Assembly (NCBI GenBank): GCA_029065825.1
Contig: JAIEHQ010000026.1
Span: 1-20,850, forward strand
Length of the DNA: 20,850 bases
Direction of reading: 5' to 3'
Source: Alistipes sp.
Lineage (GTDB): Bacteria; Bacteroidota; Bacteroidia; Bacteroidales; Rikenellaceae
Part shown: positions 9,347 to 18,372 of the stretch, piece by piece
How the letters are laid out: every line of letters begins with the position of its first letter
Numbering within the stretch: position 1 is the first letter of the stretch
Position numbers and translations under genes: made by a program
Notes under the pieces: generated by a model
The model's database searches: none
Seen by the model: the letters and a program-made list of their open reading frames with translations, nothing else
What the model was told of the DNA's origin: nothing

Positions 9347-9388
9347 CCGGAAAAACGGGAATCGACCAATGCGGTTCCCGTTTTCCGG
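9347..9388 (-). terminator. Hairpin between yitT-like gene and miaB
   Basis: CCGGAAAAACGGGAA (9347-9361) pairs with TTCCCGTTTTCCGG (9375-9388) over 14 bp with one unpaired A and a 13-base loop. It starts 14 bases past the yitT-like stop. There is no T-tract on the minus strand, so termination may be partial, leaving some read-through into miaB. Confidence 0.5.
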
Positions 9389-9402
9389 ACTTTATCGACA
9401 AA

Positions 9403-10395
9403 TTATTGCGCCTGAATCGTATCGGCCTCGGGGAAGGGTTTGAAGCCCTCGCCGTAGGTGTCGTAGGCATCCGTTACCACGAAGAATGCGCGGGGATCGA
9501 TCTCCTGCACCTTGCGCTGCACCAGACGCACCTCCTTGCGATTGACCACCAGGAAGATCATGTCCTTCTCCTGCTCGGAGTACATGCCGCGCGCCTTGAC
9601 ATAGGTGGCACCGCGCCCCATATCCTCGATGATGAACTTCTTGAGCGTATCGTTATGCTCGCTGATGATGAAGAGCAGCTTGTCGTAGGAGGCACCGTCC
9701 AGGAAGCGCGCCAGGAAGCGCGAGGCGAGGAAGATCGTGATGAGCGAATAGCAGGTCAGCACCCAGCCGGCCCCCTCGCCCTCCGACGAGCCGAGACCGA
9801 AGCCGATAACCAGAAGACCCGAGAGAACCACCACGCTGTCGGCGATGAAGATACCGGTCGAGAACTTGATGCCCAGATACTTCTGGAACAGCATGCCGAT
9901 GATGTCCGTACCGCCCGTAGTCGCCTGCGTGCGCACCACCAGAGCCTGGCCGACCGCAATGACGAGCGAGCCGATGATGCAGGCGAGCAGCAGATCGTCC
10001 GTGAAGTTGAGCGAGCCGCCCAGCAGCAGCGCCGGATCGAGGCTCTCGACCGCCGCTTGGTCGGGATAGACCATGCGCGTGAGCATGTTCATGAAACCGG
10101 GGGTAAAAAGCGCCGCCACGACCGTGCGGGCGCCGAACTGGCCGCCGAAGACCAGCACCGCGATAATCATCAGCGGAATATCGAACATGTAGCCGAAGGT
10201 ACCGACCTGGACCGAGGGAAAGACGTTATGCAACACGATGCCCGCGCCGTACACGCCGCCGGGGACGAAATCATAGGGATTGATGAAAAGGACGAAACCG
10301 GCGCCCATGATCGCGCAACCGATAAACAACTGAATCCAGGAGCGCCACCAGGCCCACGACCCCATCGGCTCCAACAAGGCTCTCGTATTAATCAT
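9403..10395 (-). CDS. YitT family membrane protein with C-terminal DUF2179 domain
   Basis: Polytopic inner-membrane protein of unknown function, 330 residues. Hydrophobic segments include WIQLFIGCAIMGAGFVLFI (about 20-38), IPLMIIAVLVFGG, LLLACIIGSLVIAVGQALVV and a cluster around VVVLSGLLVIGFGLG. The motif PYDFVPGGVYGAGIVLH is typical of YitT/DUF161 proteins, as is TQATTGGTDIIGMLFQK. The soluble end (about 240-320; KLLFIISEHNDTLKKFIIED ... ARAFFVVTDAYDTYGEGF-like) is the DUF2179 domain, a small ferredoxin-like fold usually fused to YitT. A -7 box on the minus strand lies upstream and the gene is divergent from plsY. The family is very common in Bacteroidetes; a transport role is often supposed but not shown. 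Confidence 0.93.
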   Translation of the reverse strand: MINTRALLEPMGSWAWWRSWIQLFIGCAIMGAGFVLFINPYDFVPGGVYGAGIVLHNVFPSVQVGTFGYMFDIPLMIIAVLVFGGQFGARTVVAALFTPGFMNMLTRMVYPDQAAVESLDPALLLGGSLNFTDDLLLACIIGSLVIAVGQALVVRTQATTGGTDIIGMLFQKYLGIKFSTGIFIADSVVVLSGLLVIGFGLGSSEGEGAGWVLTCYSLITIFLASRFLARFLDGASYDKLLFIISEHNDTLKKFIIEDMGRGATYVKARGMYSEQEKDMIFLVVNRKEVRLVQRKVQEIDPRAFFVVTDAYDTYGEGFKPFPEADTIQAQ

Positions 10396-10444
10396 AACAA
10401 CAAGTCTGAGAAATAAGTTAGCGGTTAATAATTGATTTTCCGGA

Positions 10445-10452
10445 CAAAGGTA
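10445..10452 (-). promoter_or_regulatory. -7 promoter box for the yitT-like gene
   Basis: The minus strand reads TACCTTTG, matching TAnnTTTG, about 50 bases upstream of the yitT-like ATG. No clear -33 element accompanies it. Confidence 0.5.
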
Positions 10453-10526
10453 CTAATTTCCGACGGATTTACCCACACCCGGCCACCTTTTTCTCGCCGG
10501 AAAGCCGATTTTATAAATTTTTATTT

Positions 10527-10534
10527 TATATTTG
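10527..10534 (+). promoter_or_regulatory. -7 promoter box for plsY
   Basis: TATATTTG in a locally AT-rich stretch, 28 bases upstream of the plsY ATG at 10562. It rules out the in-frame TTG at 10532, which lies inside the promoter box, as the start codon. Confidence 0.6.
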
Positions 10535-10561
10535 CATGATCAATCGCAACAAGAAACGACC

Positions 10562-11221
10562 ATGATACTGACCTACTACTGCATCGTCACGATGATTCTG
10601 ATCGCCTACCTGCTCGGCTCGATTCCCAGCGCCGTGTGGATCGGCAAAAAATACTACGGCATCGACATCCGCGAGCACGGCAGCAAGAACGCCGGCACGA
10701 CCAACATGCTGCGGGTGCTGGGGCGCCGCGCCGCACTGCCGGTATTCGCCCTCGACTTCCTCAAGGGATTCGTCGCCGTGACGCTGGTAGAGCTGCTCAA
10801 GTACGACGACTACGTGAGCGACATGTGGCTGATCAACCTGAAGATCATCGCCGTCTTCGCGGCCGTGCTGGGACACATCTTCCCCATCTTCGCGGGATTC
10901 CGAGGCGGCAAGGGGGTCGCCACGCTCGTCGGGGCCATCACGGGCATCTACCCGCCCGTCGTGCTGCTCTGCCTGGGCGTGTGGCTGATCATCCTGATGA
11001 TGACCCACTACGTATCGCTCGCCTCGATCGTCGCGGGCTGCTGCTTCCCGGTCTTCACGCTGGCATCGCCGAAAGTGAGCCACTCGACACCGTTCGTGGT
11101 CTTCTCGTTCGTCACGGCGCTGCTGCTGCTCTACACCCACCGCAAGAACATCGTCCGCCTGAAAAACGGCACCGAATCGAAAATATACATCTGGAAACCC
11201 CGGAACGGCCACAAAAAATGA
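10562..11221 (+). CDS. plsY: Acyl-phosphate:glycerol-3-phosphate acyltransferase PlsY
   Basis: Integral membrane enzyme that transfers an acyl chain from acyl-phosphate to the sn-1 position of glycerol-3-phosphate, the first step of phospholipid synthesis in bacteria using the PlsX/PlsY route. The 219-residue product starts MILTYYCIVTMILIAYLLGS and shows the three family motifs: GSIPSAVWIGK (19-29), GSKNAGTTNMLR (40-51) and GHIFPIFAGFRGGKGVAT (104-121). It has five or so hydrophobic segments and a basic C-terminus. The start was chosen by the conserved N-terminus and the promoter box just upstream. It is followed on the same strand by an acyl-CoA synthetase-like gene with its own promoter box, giving a lipid-metabolism cluster. 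Confidence 0.95.
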   Translation: MILTYYCIVTMILIAYLLGSIPSAVWIGKKYYGIDIREHGSKNAGTTNMLRVLGRRAALPVFALDFLKGFVAVTLVELLKYDDYVSDMWLINLKIIAVFAAVLGHIFPIFAGFRGGKGVATLVGAITGIYPPVVLLCLGVWLIILMMTHYVSLASIVAGCCFPVFTLASPKVSHSTPFVVFSFVTALLLLYTHRKNIVRLKNGTESKIYIWKPRNGHKK

Positions 11222-11306
11222 CGGGCGGGGCGCACCGGAGCCGCCGCACGAAAAACCGAACGGAAGGAGGAGCGCAGCAAAAATTGCATGTGGTCCTCTT
11301 TTTGTT

Positions 11307-11314
11307 TATATTTG
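11307..11314 (+). promoter_or_regulatory. Promoter for the acyl-CoA synthetase-like gene
   Basis: TATATTTG at 11307-11314 with TTG at 11284-11286, 20 bases apart, fits the Bacteroidetes -33/-7 arrangement. The ATG follows 27 bases after the box. Confidence 0.6.
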
Positions 11315-11341
11315 TCCGGAACCTTTTTACTTCGAAAATCT

Positions 11342-13042
11342 ATGCTGCACGAAAATCTCATCCGCATATACGAGACGAGTTTCCGGGAGAACGCCTCCCT
11401 GCCGGCTCTGACCGATTATTTCAAGGGAGAGCGCTTCACCTACCTCGAAATGGGCGCCCAGATCGCCCGCCTGCACCTGCTCTTCGCGGAGGCGGGCATC
11501 CGCCCCGGCGACCGCATCGCCCTGATCGGACGCAACAACCCCCGCTGGTGCATCACCTACATCGCCACGATAACCTACGGAGCGGTCATCGTCCCCATCC
11601 TGCAGGACTTCCACCCCAACGACGTGATCCACATCATCAACCACTCCGAAAGCCGGCTGCTCTTCCTGGGCGACACGTTCTGGGATGCGATCGAGCAGGA
11701 GCGGATCCCCGGCATCGAGGCGGTCTTCTCGCTTACGGACCTGCAGGCGATCTTCGAACGCGGCGACGTGAAAAAGCTCACTTCGTTCCAGCAGAACGGC
11801 GATGCCCGCTTCGCCGAAGCCTACCCGCACGGATTCGGACCGGAGCAGATCCGCTACCCCGACATTCCCAACGAGCGGATGGCGCTGCTCAACTACACCT
11901 CGGGCACCACCGGTTACTCGAAGGGAGTGATGCTCTCGGTCAATAACCTCACAGGCAACGTACTCTTCGCCCGCAACGCCATCAACACCCAGACCGGCGC
12001 CAACTACTTCCAGCAGGGAGGGCGCACCCTCTCATTCCTGCCCCTGGCCCACGCCTACGGCTGCGCCTTCGACTTCCTCGCTCCGCTGGCCGTCGGCGGC
12101 CACATCACGCTGCTGGGCAAGATCCCCACCCCGAAGATCCTGATCGAGGCGATGCAGCGCGTGCAGCCGACGGTCATCTGCTGCGTCCCGCTGATCCTCG
12201 AGAAGATCTACCGCAAGCAGGTGCTCCCGCTGCTCGAACGGGGTCCGATGAGCCTGGCCATGAAGATTCCGCTGCTCAACACGGCCATCCGCACGGTCAT
12301 CCGCAAGAAACTGATGGATTCGTTCGGCGGCCAAGTGGGCATCTTCATCGTCGGCGGCGCGCCGATGAACCAGGAGACGGAGACCTTCCTCATGGAGATC
12401 AAGTTCCCCATTACCATCGGTTACGGCATGACCGAGTGCGCCCCGCTCATCAGCTTCACGCCCGACAACGAGTTCAAGGCCGGATCGTGCGGCCGCTACA
12501 TCGCCGAATACATCGAGGTGCGCATCGACTCGCACGATCCGGAGCACACTCCGGGCGAGATCCTCGTGCGCGGCGAGCACGTCATGCTGGGATACTACAA
12601 GAACGAGAAGGAGACCGCCAAGGTCCTCGACCGCCAGGGATGGCTCCACACAGGCGACATCGGCACGATGGATCCCGACGGCACGCTCTACATCCGGGGC
12701 CGCTCGAAAACGATGATCCTGGGCAGCAGCGGCCAGAACATCTACCCGGAGGAGATAGAGGACCGCCTCAACAACATGTACCTGGTGCAGGAGTCGCTCG
12801 TACTCGAATACGAAGGCCGCCTGAGGGCGCTGGCCGTGCCGGACTACGAGCAGGCCGAGGCGGAAGGAATCACGAAGGAGGAGCTGCCCGCCGTCATGGA
12901 GAACAACCTGCGGGAGCTGAACAAACTGCTCGCCGCCTACGAGCAGGTGGCGAGCATCACGCTCTACCCCACCGAGTTCGAAAAGACACCCAAGCGCAGC
13001 ATCAAGCGGTATCTCTACAATCCGTCGCTGCTCAACAAATAG
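11342..13042 (+). CDS. AMP-binding long-chain acyl-CoA (or acyl-ACP) synthetase
   Basis: Activates a fatty acid as acyl-AMP and then transfers it to CoA or ACP; expected in the cytoplasm or at the inner membrane. The 566-residue product from ATG 11342 (MLHENLIRIYETSF) is a standard ANL-superfamily adenylating enzyme. It shows the P-loop-like YTSGTTGYSKGV (185-196), YGMTE (361-365), GWLHTGDIG (433-441), the hinge RGRSKTMILGSSGQNIYPEE, and a C-terminal Lys in FEKTPKRSIKRYLY. These match FadD-like long-chain synthetases rather than acetate or aromatic acid ligases. Upstream in-frame sequence to 11288 overlaps the promoter and is excluded. Its place between plsY and an AsmA-like gene suggests recycling of fatty acids into envelope lipids; this is inference. 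Confidence 0.93.
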   Translation: MLHENLIRIYETSFRENASLPALTDYFKGERFTYLEMGAQIARLHLLFAEAGIRPGDRIALIGRNNPRWCITYIATITYGAVIVPILQDFHPNDVIHIINHSESRLLFLGDTFWDAIEQERIPGIEAVFSLTDLQAIFERGDVKKLTSFQQNGDARFAEAYPHGFGPEQIRYPDIPNERMALLNYTSGTTGYSKGVMLSVNNLTGNVLFARNAINTQTGANYFQQGGRTLSFLPLAHAYGCAFDFLAPLAVGGHITLLGKIPTPKILIEAMQRVQPTVICCVPLILEKIYRKQVLPLLERGPMSLAMKIPLLNTAIRTVIRKKLMDSFGGQVGIFIVGGAPMNQETETFLMEIKFPITIGYGMTECAPLISFTPDNEFKAGSCGRYIAEYIEVRIDSHDPEHTPGEILVRGEHVMLGYYKNEKETAKVLDRQGWLHTGDIGTMDPDGTLYIRGRSKTMILGSSGQNIYPEEIEDRLNNMYLVQESLVLEYEGRLRALAVPDYEQAEAEGITKEELPAVMENNLRELNKLLAAYEQVASITLYPTEFEKTPKRSIKRYLYNPSLLNK

Positions 13043-13103
13043 CCCGCCCCGGCACGGAGCCGAGGCCCGCAAGCCATAATTCCCCGACAAAACCCAACCG
13101 ATC

Positions 13104-15779
13104 ATGAAAAAGACTCTGAAAATTTCGGGCATCGTCCTCCTCGTCCTGCTGGCGGCGGCCCTCCTCGTGCCGCTGGCGCTGCGCGGACGCATCGGCGACA
13201 TCGTGAAACACGAGGCGAACAAGATGCTGACGGCGCGTCTCGACTTCGAAAAGCTGGACATCAGCCTGCTGCGCCACTTTCCCAACGCCTCGATCGACCT
13301 CGAGGGGCTGACCCTCGTGGGCACGGAGCGCTTCGAGGGCGACACGATCGTCGCGGCCGACCGCATTTCGGTCGTGGTCGATCTGCTCTCGCTCTTCGGC
13401 GACGAGGGATTCGACGTGAAACGCATCCTGCTCGACCGGCCGGCGATCCTCGCCCGCAAGGCTGCCGACGGCGCGGTCAATTGGGACGTGATGAAGCCCT
13501 CCGACGCACCCGCACCGGAAGAGACGGACGAAGAGGAGGAGCCGGCGGCATTCCGTCTGGCGCTGCGCGACCTCTCGATCGACGGGGCCACGCTGCGCTA
13601 CGCCGACGACTCGACCCGCACCTACGCCTCCGTATCGCCCCTCTCGCTGCGGCTGCGGGGCGACCTCTCGACCGCGACGAGCACCCTGGCGCTGCATCTC
13701 GGGGCAGGCGACATCCGCTACGAATCGGCCGGACAGCGCCTCGTATCGGGCCTGGAGGCCGAACTCCGCGCCGACATCGAGGCCGACCTGGAGCGGATGC
13801 GCTTCACGCTCTCCGACAACACCCTGCGGCTGAACGCCATCACGGTCTCGCTCGACGGATGGGTCGAGACGGCCGGCGAGGCGATCCGCACCGACCTCCG
13901 CCTGCAGACCTCGCAGATCGGCTTCCGCGACCTGCTGGGGATGATCCCGGCCTTCTACACCCGCGACTTCAAGGACCTGAGCGCCTCGGGCCGAATGCGG
14001 CTCGAAGCGTGGGCCAAAGGCGAGATGCGCGGCAATTCGCTGCCCGCTTTCGGCGCGTCTCTCGCGGTCAGCGACGGCAGCTTCAAGTACGCCTCGCTGC
14101 CGGAGGCGGTAACGGACATCCGGCTGGCCGCTGCGGCGAGCAACCCGGGAGGTTCGCTCGATGCCACGGTCGTCGATATCTCCGACTTCGGCCTCACGAT
14201 GGCGGGCAACTCGTTCTCGGCATCGCTCCGGGCGGCCACCCCGCTGAGCGACCTGCAGTTCCGGGCGGCCCTGTCGGGCAAGATCGACCTGGGTGCCATC
14301 CGCAAGGTCTATCCGCTCGACGAGTCGGTCACGCTCGCCGGCATCGTCACGGCCGACGTGAAAGCCGCCGGACGCATGTCCGACCTCGAGGCGCAACGCT
14401 TCGAGAAGCTGGAGGCTTCGGGTTCGCTCGAAATAGAGGGCATCTCGGCCCGGGTCGGCACGCTGCCCGAAGTGGAACTCCGCCACGCGGCGGCCTCCGT
14501 CACGCCGCAGGCACTCACGCTGGGCGACTGTTCGCTGCGGGTGGGCCGCAGCGACCTGGCAGCCGAAGGCCGCCTGAGCGGCTACATGGGCTATCTGCTG
14601 CGGGGCGAACGGCTCTCCGGACGACTCTCGTTGCGCTCGGAGCTGCTCGACCTGAACGAGCTGCTCGATCTGGTGCCCGATTCCGAAGCGGGAGACGAGC
14701 TGCCCGCGACCGCAGCTTCGCCGGAGGAGCCGGCACAGGCCGTCGTGATCCCGAACAACCTCGACCTCTCGCTGCAGGCCTCCGTCGGCAAGATCCTCTT
14801 CCAGCAGATGACGCTTACCGACTTCTCGGGCTCCCTGCGCGCGGCCGCAGGCACCCTCTCGATGGAGCAGCTGCGCATGAAGGCTTTCGGCGGCTCGCTG
14901 CGGGCCGCAGGCAGCTATGCCACGCCCGATCCCGCGAAGGCCCCGGCGCTGAAGCTGACCCTGGGATTCACGGAGGCCTCCTTCGCGCAGACCTTCGCCG
15001 AACTGGAGATGGTCCGCAAAATCGTCCCGCTCTTCGAGAAGACCGGCGGCAGCTACTCGCTCGACATGACGCTGGCCACCGCGATGAACGCCGACATGTC
15101 GCCCGACCTGGCATCGATGAACGCCTCGGGCGAGCTGCGCTCGTCGAATATCCGGCTCCAGAACCTCGAGGTGTTCGACAAGCTGGCGACGGCGCTCAAG
15201 AACGACAACCTGCGCAAGATCGAGACCCGCGACCTGCGCATCGGATTCACGATCGCCGACGGACGGCTGCGCACCAAACCATTCGATCTCAAATTAGGCT
15301 CCGTGCAGCTCGGTCTGGAGGGATCGACCGGCCTGGACCAGACGATCGACTACACGGCCCGGGTAACGCTTCCCTCGGGAGCGTCGGGGGTGCTCGGCGA
15401 TGTCGATGTCGCCATCGGGGGTACCTTCTCCTCGCCCAAAATCACGGTCGATACCAAAAAGGCGGTCGAGACGGCCGTGACCAACGTCGTGAACCAGCAG
15501 ATCCAGAAACTGACCGGCAGCGAGAACCTCGGCCAGGAGATCGAGCGGCAGGCCGAGAAGCTCCGCGAGGAGGCCCGGAAGGCGGGCGAAAAACTGATCG
15601 CGGCAGCCCGGCAGGAGCGGCAGAAGCTCATCGACAAGGCGAGCGGCAAGATCGCCAAGATCGCAGCCGAGAAAGCGGGCGACGCACTGGTCAAGGAGGC
15701 GGAGCGACAGGCCGCGAAGCTGACCGCCGAAGCCGAGACGCAGATCGAGAAACTCAAGGAGAGCGCCACGAAGAAATAG
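13104..15779 (+). CDS. AsmA-like envelope protein with C-terminal charged helix
   Basis: An 891-residue protein beginning with a signal anchor (ISGIVLLVLLAAALLVPLAL, about 8-27) and a large periplasmic region of repeated beta-strand segments. The N-terminal part (RLDFEKLDISLLRHFPNASI, DLEGLTLVG) is typical of AsmA, and the segment ALKLTLGFTEASFAQTFAE to VALGSVQLGLEGSTGLDQT-like sequence near 615-760 fits the C-terminal AsmA domain. Members relate to the bridge-like lipid-transfer proteins (TamB/YhdP type) and are thought to move phospholipid to the outer membrane. An acidic linker (PAPEETDEEEEPAAF) lies near 135-150. The last ~85 residues are a long charged helix (GQEIERQAEKLREEARKAG ... LTAEAETQIEKLKESATKK), probably a coiled coil. 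The gene follows the acyl-CoA synthetase by 61 bases without a clear terminator and is likely in its operon. Confidence 0.9.
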   Translation: MKKTLKISGIVLLVLLAAALLVPLALRGRIGDIVKHEANKMLTARLDFEKLDISLLRHFPNASIDLEGLTLVGTERFEGDTIVAADRISVVVDLLSLFGDEGFDVKRILLDRPAILARKAADGAVNWDVMKPSDAPAPEETDEEEEPAAFRLALRDLSIDGATLRYADDSTRTYASVSPLSLRLRGDLSTATSTLALHLGAGDIRYESAGQRLVSGLEAELRADIEADLERMRFTLSDNTLRLNAITVSLDGWVETAGEAIRTDLRLQTSQIGFRDLLGMIPAFYTRDFKDLSASGRMRLEAWAKGEMRGNSLPAFGASLAVSDGSFKYASLPEAVTDIRLAAAASNPGGSLDATVVDISDFGLTMAGNSFSASLRAATPLSDLQFRAALSGKIDLGAIRKVYPLDESVTLAGIVTADVKAAGRMSDLEAQRFEKLEASGSLEIEGISARVGTLPEVELRHAAASVTPQALTLGDCSLRVGRSDLAAEGRLSGYMGYLLRGERLSGRLSLRSELLDLNELLDLVPDSEAGDELPATAASPEEPAQAVVIPNNLDLSLQASVGKILFQQMTLTDFSGSLRAAAGTLSMEQLRMKAFGGSLRAAGSYATPDPAKAPALKLTLGFTEASFAQTFAELEMVRKIVPLFEKTGGSYSLDMTLATAMNADMSPDLASMNASGELRSSNIRLQNLEVFDKLATALKNDNLRKIETRDLRIGFTIADGRLRTKPFDLKLGSVQLGLEGSTGLDQTIDYTARVTLPSGASGVLGDVDVAIGGTFSSPKITVDTKKAVETAVTNVVNQQIQKLTGSENLGQEIERQAEKLREEARKAGEKLIAAARQERQKLIDKASGKIAKIAAEKAGDALVKEAERQAAKLTAEAETQIEKLKESATKK

Positions 15780-15795
15780 CGCGCCTCCGACCAAG

Positions 15796-15836
15796 ACGAA
15801 GCCGCCGCATCCGGATTCCGGATGCGGCGGCTTCGT
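15796..15836. terminator. Bidirectional hairpin between AsmA-like and TonB receptor genes
   Basis: A perfect 19-bp inverted repeat (arms 15796-15814 and 15818-15836, core GCCGCCGCATCCGG) with a 3-base loop lies between the convergent stops at 15779 (plus) and 15856 (minus). No long T-tract is present, but size and position fit a shared terminator. Confidence 0.75.
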
Positions 15837-15855
15837 TCCCTCCCGGACCGGCAGG

Positions 15856-18240
15856 TCAGAACTCGACCGTCACGCCGAGCGTCGGCACCAGCGTGCCGCT
15901 CGCCTGGCGCAGGTATTTCATCTTGTAGCGCTGCTCGGCGGGCGAAGCCTCCGGATTCTCGATCACGCCCGTGCTTACCAGCACGTCGGGCTGCCGCAGC
16001 TTGCTGCAGGTCACGTTCTGCAGATCGACGTACAGCCCCAGCATGCAGCCGCGCAGGTAAAATACCTTGTCGATCCGCAGGTCGAGCTGCACGAACGCAT
16101 CGAGGCGGCCCGTGTTGTAGCGCGCATAGTCGTAATAGGGACGGCCCTGAGCGTTCCATGCGAGCACGAGCGACGACTTCTCCACGTCGTAAGGCGTGTA
16201 GGGCGCACCGCCTATGGCGCTCAGCTTCGCCCCCACGCTCCAGTGGCGCGGCAGGTCGTACGTGCCGCTGACGTTGGCGATGAAGCGGTTGTCCCAGGCC
16301 GAGGGGATATAGGCGCTCCGCCTGTCGCGGCGGTATTCGCTGCGGAACCAGGTAAAGGCACCGACCACGTTGAGGCGGTCGGGAATCTGCCAGCGGACCA
16401 TCAGCTCCGCTCCGCAGGCACGCCCCGCAGCCGACGAAACGAGCTGTTCGTCGCCCGCCGTGCCGTAGTCGTCGCCCTTGCAGGTCAGCGGCACCCCGTC
16501 GGCGACCGAAAGAGGCACGTCCGTGTAATATTTGCAGAATCCCTCGACCGAGACGATCAGCCGGTCGCGCAGCCGCCAGTCGAAGCCGAGCGCCCCCTGC
16601 GTGGCCCGCATGTACTTCAGGCCGCGATTGACCTCCACGCCCTCCTCCTTGTAGCCGAGGGCCGTATAGGGCGGAAGCTGGTAGAACATGCCCGCCCCCG
16701 CATTGACCGACCAGCTATCGCTCAGCGCATAGGAGGCCGACACCCGGGGCGAGAGCTGCTGCCAGAACCGCCGGGTCGCGGCCGAAAAGTCGCATCCGTC
16801 GGCCCGCACGCCCGCCGAGAGGGTCAGCCGTCTGTCGGCCGACGCATAGTCGGCGCCGGCGAACACGCCCCAGCCGACGATCCCCAGCCGGGTCCGGTAG
16901 TCGAGCAGTTCGCCCTCCCCGCGATAGACGCGCCGCAGCGTGCGGTTGCGGTAGGTCGAATAGCTCGCCTCCACCCCCTCGCGCAGGGTCCAGCGCCCGA
17001 GGCGGGAGCGGTTCTCGACGCGCAGCGAGGTCTTCTGCTCGACGCCCCGCAGCCGCAGCATCAGGTTCTCCTCCGACGAAGAGTCGTTGTCGAGGTATTT
17101 GAGATTGCGGTTGTTGAGGTAGTTGCGGCTCAGCGCCACCGACAGCTCGTGCCGCCCCGCGAAGTGGCGATAGACCGCCCCGACCGTGAAGGTCTCCTGC
17201 CGGATGCGGGGCAGGTAGCTGAGCAGGTATTCGTTCTCCTCGCCCCGCTCGTCGAGGTTGAGCCGCATGTTGTCGATGCCGACCAGCCCGAGCAGCGTCA
17301 GTTCGTCGCGCTCCGAAAACCGGGTCTTGACCTTCATCTGTCCGTCGATGTAGTTGGGCAGGAAAGGAAGCCCCAGCAACTTGAAAAGCAGCTGGAGGTA
17401 GGACTGGCGCACGGAGAAGAGGTAGGTGGTCTTCCGCCCCACGTGTCCGCTGCCGCTCAGCGCCACCTCCGAAGCCCCGAGCGTCGCCTTGAAGGTCTGC
17501 CGCTCGCGGTCGCCGTCGCGCAGCCGGAAGTCGAGCACCGAACTGAGCGCCCCCGCACGATCGACGGGAAAGGCTCCCGTATAGAAGTCGATCTCGCGCA
17601 CCAGGTCGGAATTGACGATACTGACCGGCCCGCCCGAGGCCCCCTGCGTGGCGAAGTGGTTGATGTTCGGAATCTCGATCCCATCCATGAAGAAACGGTT
17701 CTCCGAGGGACCTCCGCCCCGCACGATCAGGTCGTTGCGGTAGCCGATCGGCGAGAAGGCCACTCCGGGATAGGAGCGCACGATGCGCGACACGTCGCGG
17801 TTCGAGCCGGGGCTCTTCTCGATCTCCCGCATGCCGATCACCCGCATGCTCACGGGACTTTCGATCGTGCGGCGGAAGGGCGACGGACGCACGGTCACCG
17901 TCGCGAGCTGCTCCGGCTCCTCCTCGATCTCGATCTCGACGAAAGGCGTGGCGGCCGCCACCCGGTATTCGGGAGTCTCGACCGTACGGTAGCCGATGCA
18001 GGAGACCGTAAAGCCGTAAATGCCCGGCGCGAGCCGCTCCAGCTCGAATCGCCCGAGCGAGTCGGTGGTGGTCCCCCGCTCCGGGCGACCGGTAACGAAG
18101 ACGGCCGCATAAGCGACCGGGCGGCGCGAAGAGCGGTCGATTACCCGCCCGCGCACGGAATAACCCTCCGCCGCGCCGAACGCCGTGCCGGCAACCAGGC
18201 ACAGCAGCGAAGCGACGATGCCGAATCTCAGTTTTCCCAT
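15856..18240 (-). CDS. TonB-dependent outer-membrane receptor with carboxypeptidase-like domain
   Basis: A 794-residue outer-membrane transporter. Residues 1-22 form a signal peptide (MGKLRFGIVASLLCLVAGTA). Residues about 28-110 are a carboxypeptidase-D regulatory-like domain (YSVRGRVIDRSSRRPVAYAA ... GIYGFTVSCIGYRT) common on Bacteroidetes receptors. The plug follows (about 118-230, with IVRGGGPSENRFFMDGIEI and INHFATQGASGG), then a long beta-barrel rich in alternating aromatic strands ending in LVPTLGVTVEF, with the C-terminal Phe typical of barrel proteins. No SusD partner gene is adjacent, so it is not a SusCD glycan system. The substrate is unknown; cobalamin, iron or other metal chelates are possible. 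The gene is divergent from the dismutase gene, sharing a 130-base intergenic region. Confidence 0.93.
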   Translation of the reverse strand: MGKLRFGIVASLLCLVAGTAFGAAEGYSVRGRVIDRSSRRPVAYAAVFVTGRPERGTTTDSLGRFELERLAPGIYGFTVSCIGYRTVETPEYRVAAATPFVEIEIEEEPEQLATVTVRPSPFRRTIESPVSMRVIGMREIEKSPGSNRDVSRIVRSYPGVAFSPIGYRNDLIVRGGGPSENRFFMDGIEIPNINHFATQGASGGPVSIVNSDLVREIDFYTGAFPVDRAGALSSVLDFRLRDGDRERQTFKATLGASEVALSGSGHVGRKTTYLFSVRQSYLQLLFKLLGLPFLPNYIDGQMKVKTRFSERDELTLLGLVGIDNMRLNLDERGEENEYLLSYLPRIRQETFTVGAVYRHFAGRHELSVALSRNYLNNRNLKYLDNDSSSEENLMLRLRGVEQKTSLRVENRSRLGRWTLREGVEASYSTYRNRTLRRVYRGEGELLDYRTRLGIVGWGVFAGADYASADRRLTLSAGVRADGCDFSAATRRFWQQLSPRVSASYALSDSWSVNAGAGMFYQLPPYTALGYKEEGVEVNRGLKYMRATQGALGFDWRLRDRLIVSVEGFCKYYTDVPLSVADGVPLTCKGDDYGTAGDEQLVSSAAGRACGAELMVRWQIPDRLNVVGAFTWFRSEYRRDRRSAYIPSAWDNRFIANVSGTYDLPRHWSVGAKLSAIGGAPYTPYDVEKSSLVLAWNAQGRPYYDYARYNTGRLDAFVQLDLRIDKVFYLRGCMLGLYVDLQNVTCSKLRQPDVLVSTGVIENPEASPAEQRYKMKYLRQASGTLVPTLGVTVEF

Positions 18241-18247
18241 ACGGCCG

Positions 18248-18255
18248 CAAATTTA
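18248..18255 (-). promoter_or_regulatory. Possible -7 box for the TonB receptor gene
   Basis: The minus strand reads TAAATTTG, matching TAnnTTTG, but it ends only 7 bases before the receptor ATG. Use of this box would give a nearly leaderless mRNA, so either the box is coincidental or the true start is further inside. Confidence 0.35.
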
Positions 18256-18372
18256 GCAAATTTCAGGCCGGCAGCGATTTTACCGCTCAAAAAACCGTTT
18301 TTTCTCCGTCCCGAGCGAGTTTTGCACCGTTCTTGCATCGCTCCGCTGCAAACGAACACAGTGTCGCCGCCC

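Noticed and set aside
12032..14486. Long minus-strand frames opposite the acyl-CoA synthetase and AsmA-like genes
   Set aside because: They mirror well-supported genes, have odd compositions and no family features.
13481..15928. 815-codon plus-strand frame overlapping the AsmA-like gene
   Set aside because: Arg/Gly/Pro-rich shadow in another frame of a gene with clear AsmA features.
15856..18240. TonB receptor as part of a SusCD glycan-uptake locus
   Set aside because: No SusD-like lipoprotein, glycoside hydrolase or hybrid regulator is adjacent.
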